From: Coriobacteriia bacterium
GTDB taxonomy: Bacteria; Actinomycetota; Coriobacteriia; Anaerosomatales; SLCP01
DNA length: 7,192 bases
Assembly (NCBI GenBank): GCA_007123455.1
Contig: SKKZ01000221.1
Coordinates: forward strand, 1-7,192
Direction of reading: 5' to 3'
This document shows, one piece after another, positions 6,138 through 7,192 of this stretch. Both the position numbers and the translations under genes were made by a program. A model generated the notes under the pieces. That model saw only the letters and a program-made list of their open reading frames with translations. It searched no databases and was not told the origin of the DNA. Each line of letters starts with the position of its first letter. Positions within the stretch are counted from its first letter, which is position 1.

Positions 6138-7192
6138 GCCGTTCTCCCTCCTGCATCGGGAACCGCTACGCTATCGGCCCCGTCGCGTCCTTTTCGCATG
6201 CGTAGCATGTCGCAGAACGCATCCAGACGGGTCTTCAGGCCCGTCTCGGACGTTTGCGCATCATAGGAGATGAAGAGCACCGGAAAGGTGTGCTCCCGTG
6301 ACATCCGCTGCAACGACGCCATCGCGTTGACCTCGGGCATGCAACCGAACGGCTTGAGGTGCAACACGCCGTCGAAGCCCTGCTGCATAAGCTGGTAGGT
6401 CATCGACACGCTCTCGGTCCCGTCGGCTCCCAGATGGTAGCGGACGTAGTCACCCGATTCCGCGATGAGCTCCCTCAGATGCGCCGGCCCTTTGCGCCCA
6501 CCGTGGCTGACCATGTTACTGACCGTGACGAACCGGTGGACCTCGACCCCGCGCTTCGCGAGCTCCTTCTCGACGAAGAGATTCGAGAACGGCTCCATGA
6601 GCACGTAGAGCTCGCCCACGATCCCGATGCGCAGCAGATCGTCGGGGCGCTCGGTTGGTATCGCAGCCATCTCGGCAAGGAACCGCCGTTCGATCTCGGC
6701 TATCTTACGGATGCCCCGGGCGGTGTCGAGTTCGCCGAGAAAGCTCGCATGCACGGACTCGAACGCGCCGTCTTCCATCTCGAATCCTGCGTTGCGACGC
6801 AGGTAGTCCTCGACGCGGTCGAGCGCCTGCGTCTGCCGCAGGGCCACCCGGTATGCCCTGAGCGCGCGCAACACCGTCAGCCGGGGATTGACCCTCTTGA
6901 AGTCCTTGATGTGCTCGTTCAGCTTGAATCCTCCCAGAAGACGCACCATGCCGAAGTCATATCCCAGGTCGCGCAGGATCGCCTCCTGGACTTCGCCGTA
7001 GTAGCCGAAACGGCAGCCGCCACCTGCCTGAATAAGCAGGTTCGCGCCCGCCTCGAGCGACTCGATATAGTTGCCGAGGTTGTACTTGAACGGGATGCAC
7101 ACGAACTCGGGACTGTGCCGGGCGCCGAGTTCGAGAGTGCGCCGGGTCATCTTAGGCGGGACGAGTACCTCGCACTCCAGCTCCTCGGCGAG
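6134..7192 (-). CDS. DUF2229/HgdB-like protein, partner of the activase, 5' end beyond window edge
   Basis: A COG3581-like protein distantly related to 2-hydroxyacyl-CoA dehydratase subunits. 352 codons are in the window and the frame stays open to the right edge. The internal ATG at 7150 has no ribosome binding site, and the 14 codons before it (ending VLVPPK) fit the family, so the real start lies outside. Key blocks, numbered from that ATG: SPEFVCIPFKYNLGN (13-27), AGGGCRFGYYGE (42-53), LRIGIVGELYVLMEPFSN (173-190), HLKPFGCMPEVN (264-275) and ISYDAQTSETG (294-304). The conserved C18, C46 and C270 could bind an Fe-S cluster, as three cysteines do in dehydratase subunits; that is inference. 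Its stop overlaps the activase start by four bases. In many anaerobes such activase/DUF2229 sets sit together and have no assigned reaction. A further subunit gene may lie just to the right. Confidence 0.88.
   Translation of the reverse strand, partial: LAEELECEVLVPPKMTRRTLELGARHSPEFVCIPFKYNLGNYIESLEAGANLLIQAGGGCRFGYYGEVQEAILRDLGYDFGMVRLLGGFKLNEHIKDFKRVNPRLTVLRALRAYRVALRQTQALDRVEDYLRRNAGFEMEDGAFESVHASFLGELDTARGIRKIAEIERRFLAEMAAIPTERPDDLLRIGIVGELYVLMEPFSNLFVEKELAKRGVEVHRFVTVSNMVSHGGRKGPAHLRELIAESGDYVRYHLGADGTESVSMTYQLMQQGFDGVLHLKPFGCMPEVNAMASLQRMSREHTFPVLFISYDAQTSETGLKTRLDAFCDMLRMRKGRDGADSVAVPDAGGRTA
6144..6152 (-). promoter_or_regulatory. Ribosome binding site of the activase inside the upstream gene
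   Basis: AGGAGGGAG on the minus strand sits in the last codons of the DUF2229-like gene, ahead of a GTG start. It supports GTG over later candidates and supports independent re-initiation at the GTGA junction. Confidence 0.7.

Noticed and set aside
5397..6266. Open 289-codon plus-strand frame across the activase
   Set aside because: It is antisense to a gene with all activase motifs and crosses the GTGA junction; it has no domain or ribosome binding site of its own.

Overview
This G+C-rich window holds seven protein-coding genes in a compact layout. Two run off the edges. Two-component signalling, phage, IS, CRISPR, tRNA and rRNA features were looked for and not seen. A 2-hydroxyacyl-CoA-dehydratase-type activase sits next to its DUF2229/HgdB-like partner, which points to an anaerobe. 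The strong GC bias, the Ala/Arg/Val-rich proteins and the clear GGAGG ribosome binding sites would fit an anaerobic actinobacterium such as a Coriobacteriia-like lineage. That placement is an inference only, and a high-GC deltaproteobacterium or Chloroflexi member is not excluded.

Left part (1-2577, all minus strand, read right to left). First comes a secreted/membrane protein with an N-terminal beta-rich domain, two membrane spans and a C-terminal heavy-metal-associated (HMA)-like domain predicted to lie outside the cytoplasm. It is followed by mscL, a large-conductance mechanosensitive channel with a C-terminal zinc ribbon, and then by a metallophosphoesterase cut off by the left edge. Gaps of 98 and 119 bases separate these genes. 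The first gap holds a strong hairpin without a U-run, so one operon or partly separate units are both possible.

Centre (2578-4403). A 237-base divergent intergenic region carries a palindrome and two leader stem-loops. It leads into a plus-strand 7-TM protein fused to a spermidine-synthase-like methyltransferase-fold domain. That gene converges with the next minus-strand gene across only 35 bases.

Right part (4404-7192, all minus strand, read right to left). A DUF2229/HgdB-like protein, open at the right edge, overlaps the start of the BadF/HgdC-type activase by four bases (GTGA), so the two are very likely co-translated. A 66-base gap with a small hairpin separates the activase from a complete COG1926-type phosphoribosyltransferase.

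The activase/DUF2229 pair is the clearest functional unit. By analogy to the archerase system, the activase would use ATP and a subunit-bridging [4Fe-4S] cluster to push an electron into a Fe-S partner; the actual substrate is unknown. The most unusual protein is the 431-residue HMA-like membrane protein. Most of the window looks like ordinary chromosomal housekeeping or accessory DNA, and no clearly new multi-gene system is proven by the sequence.
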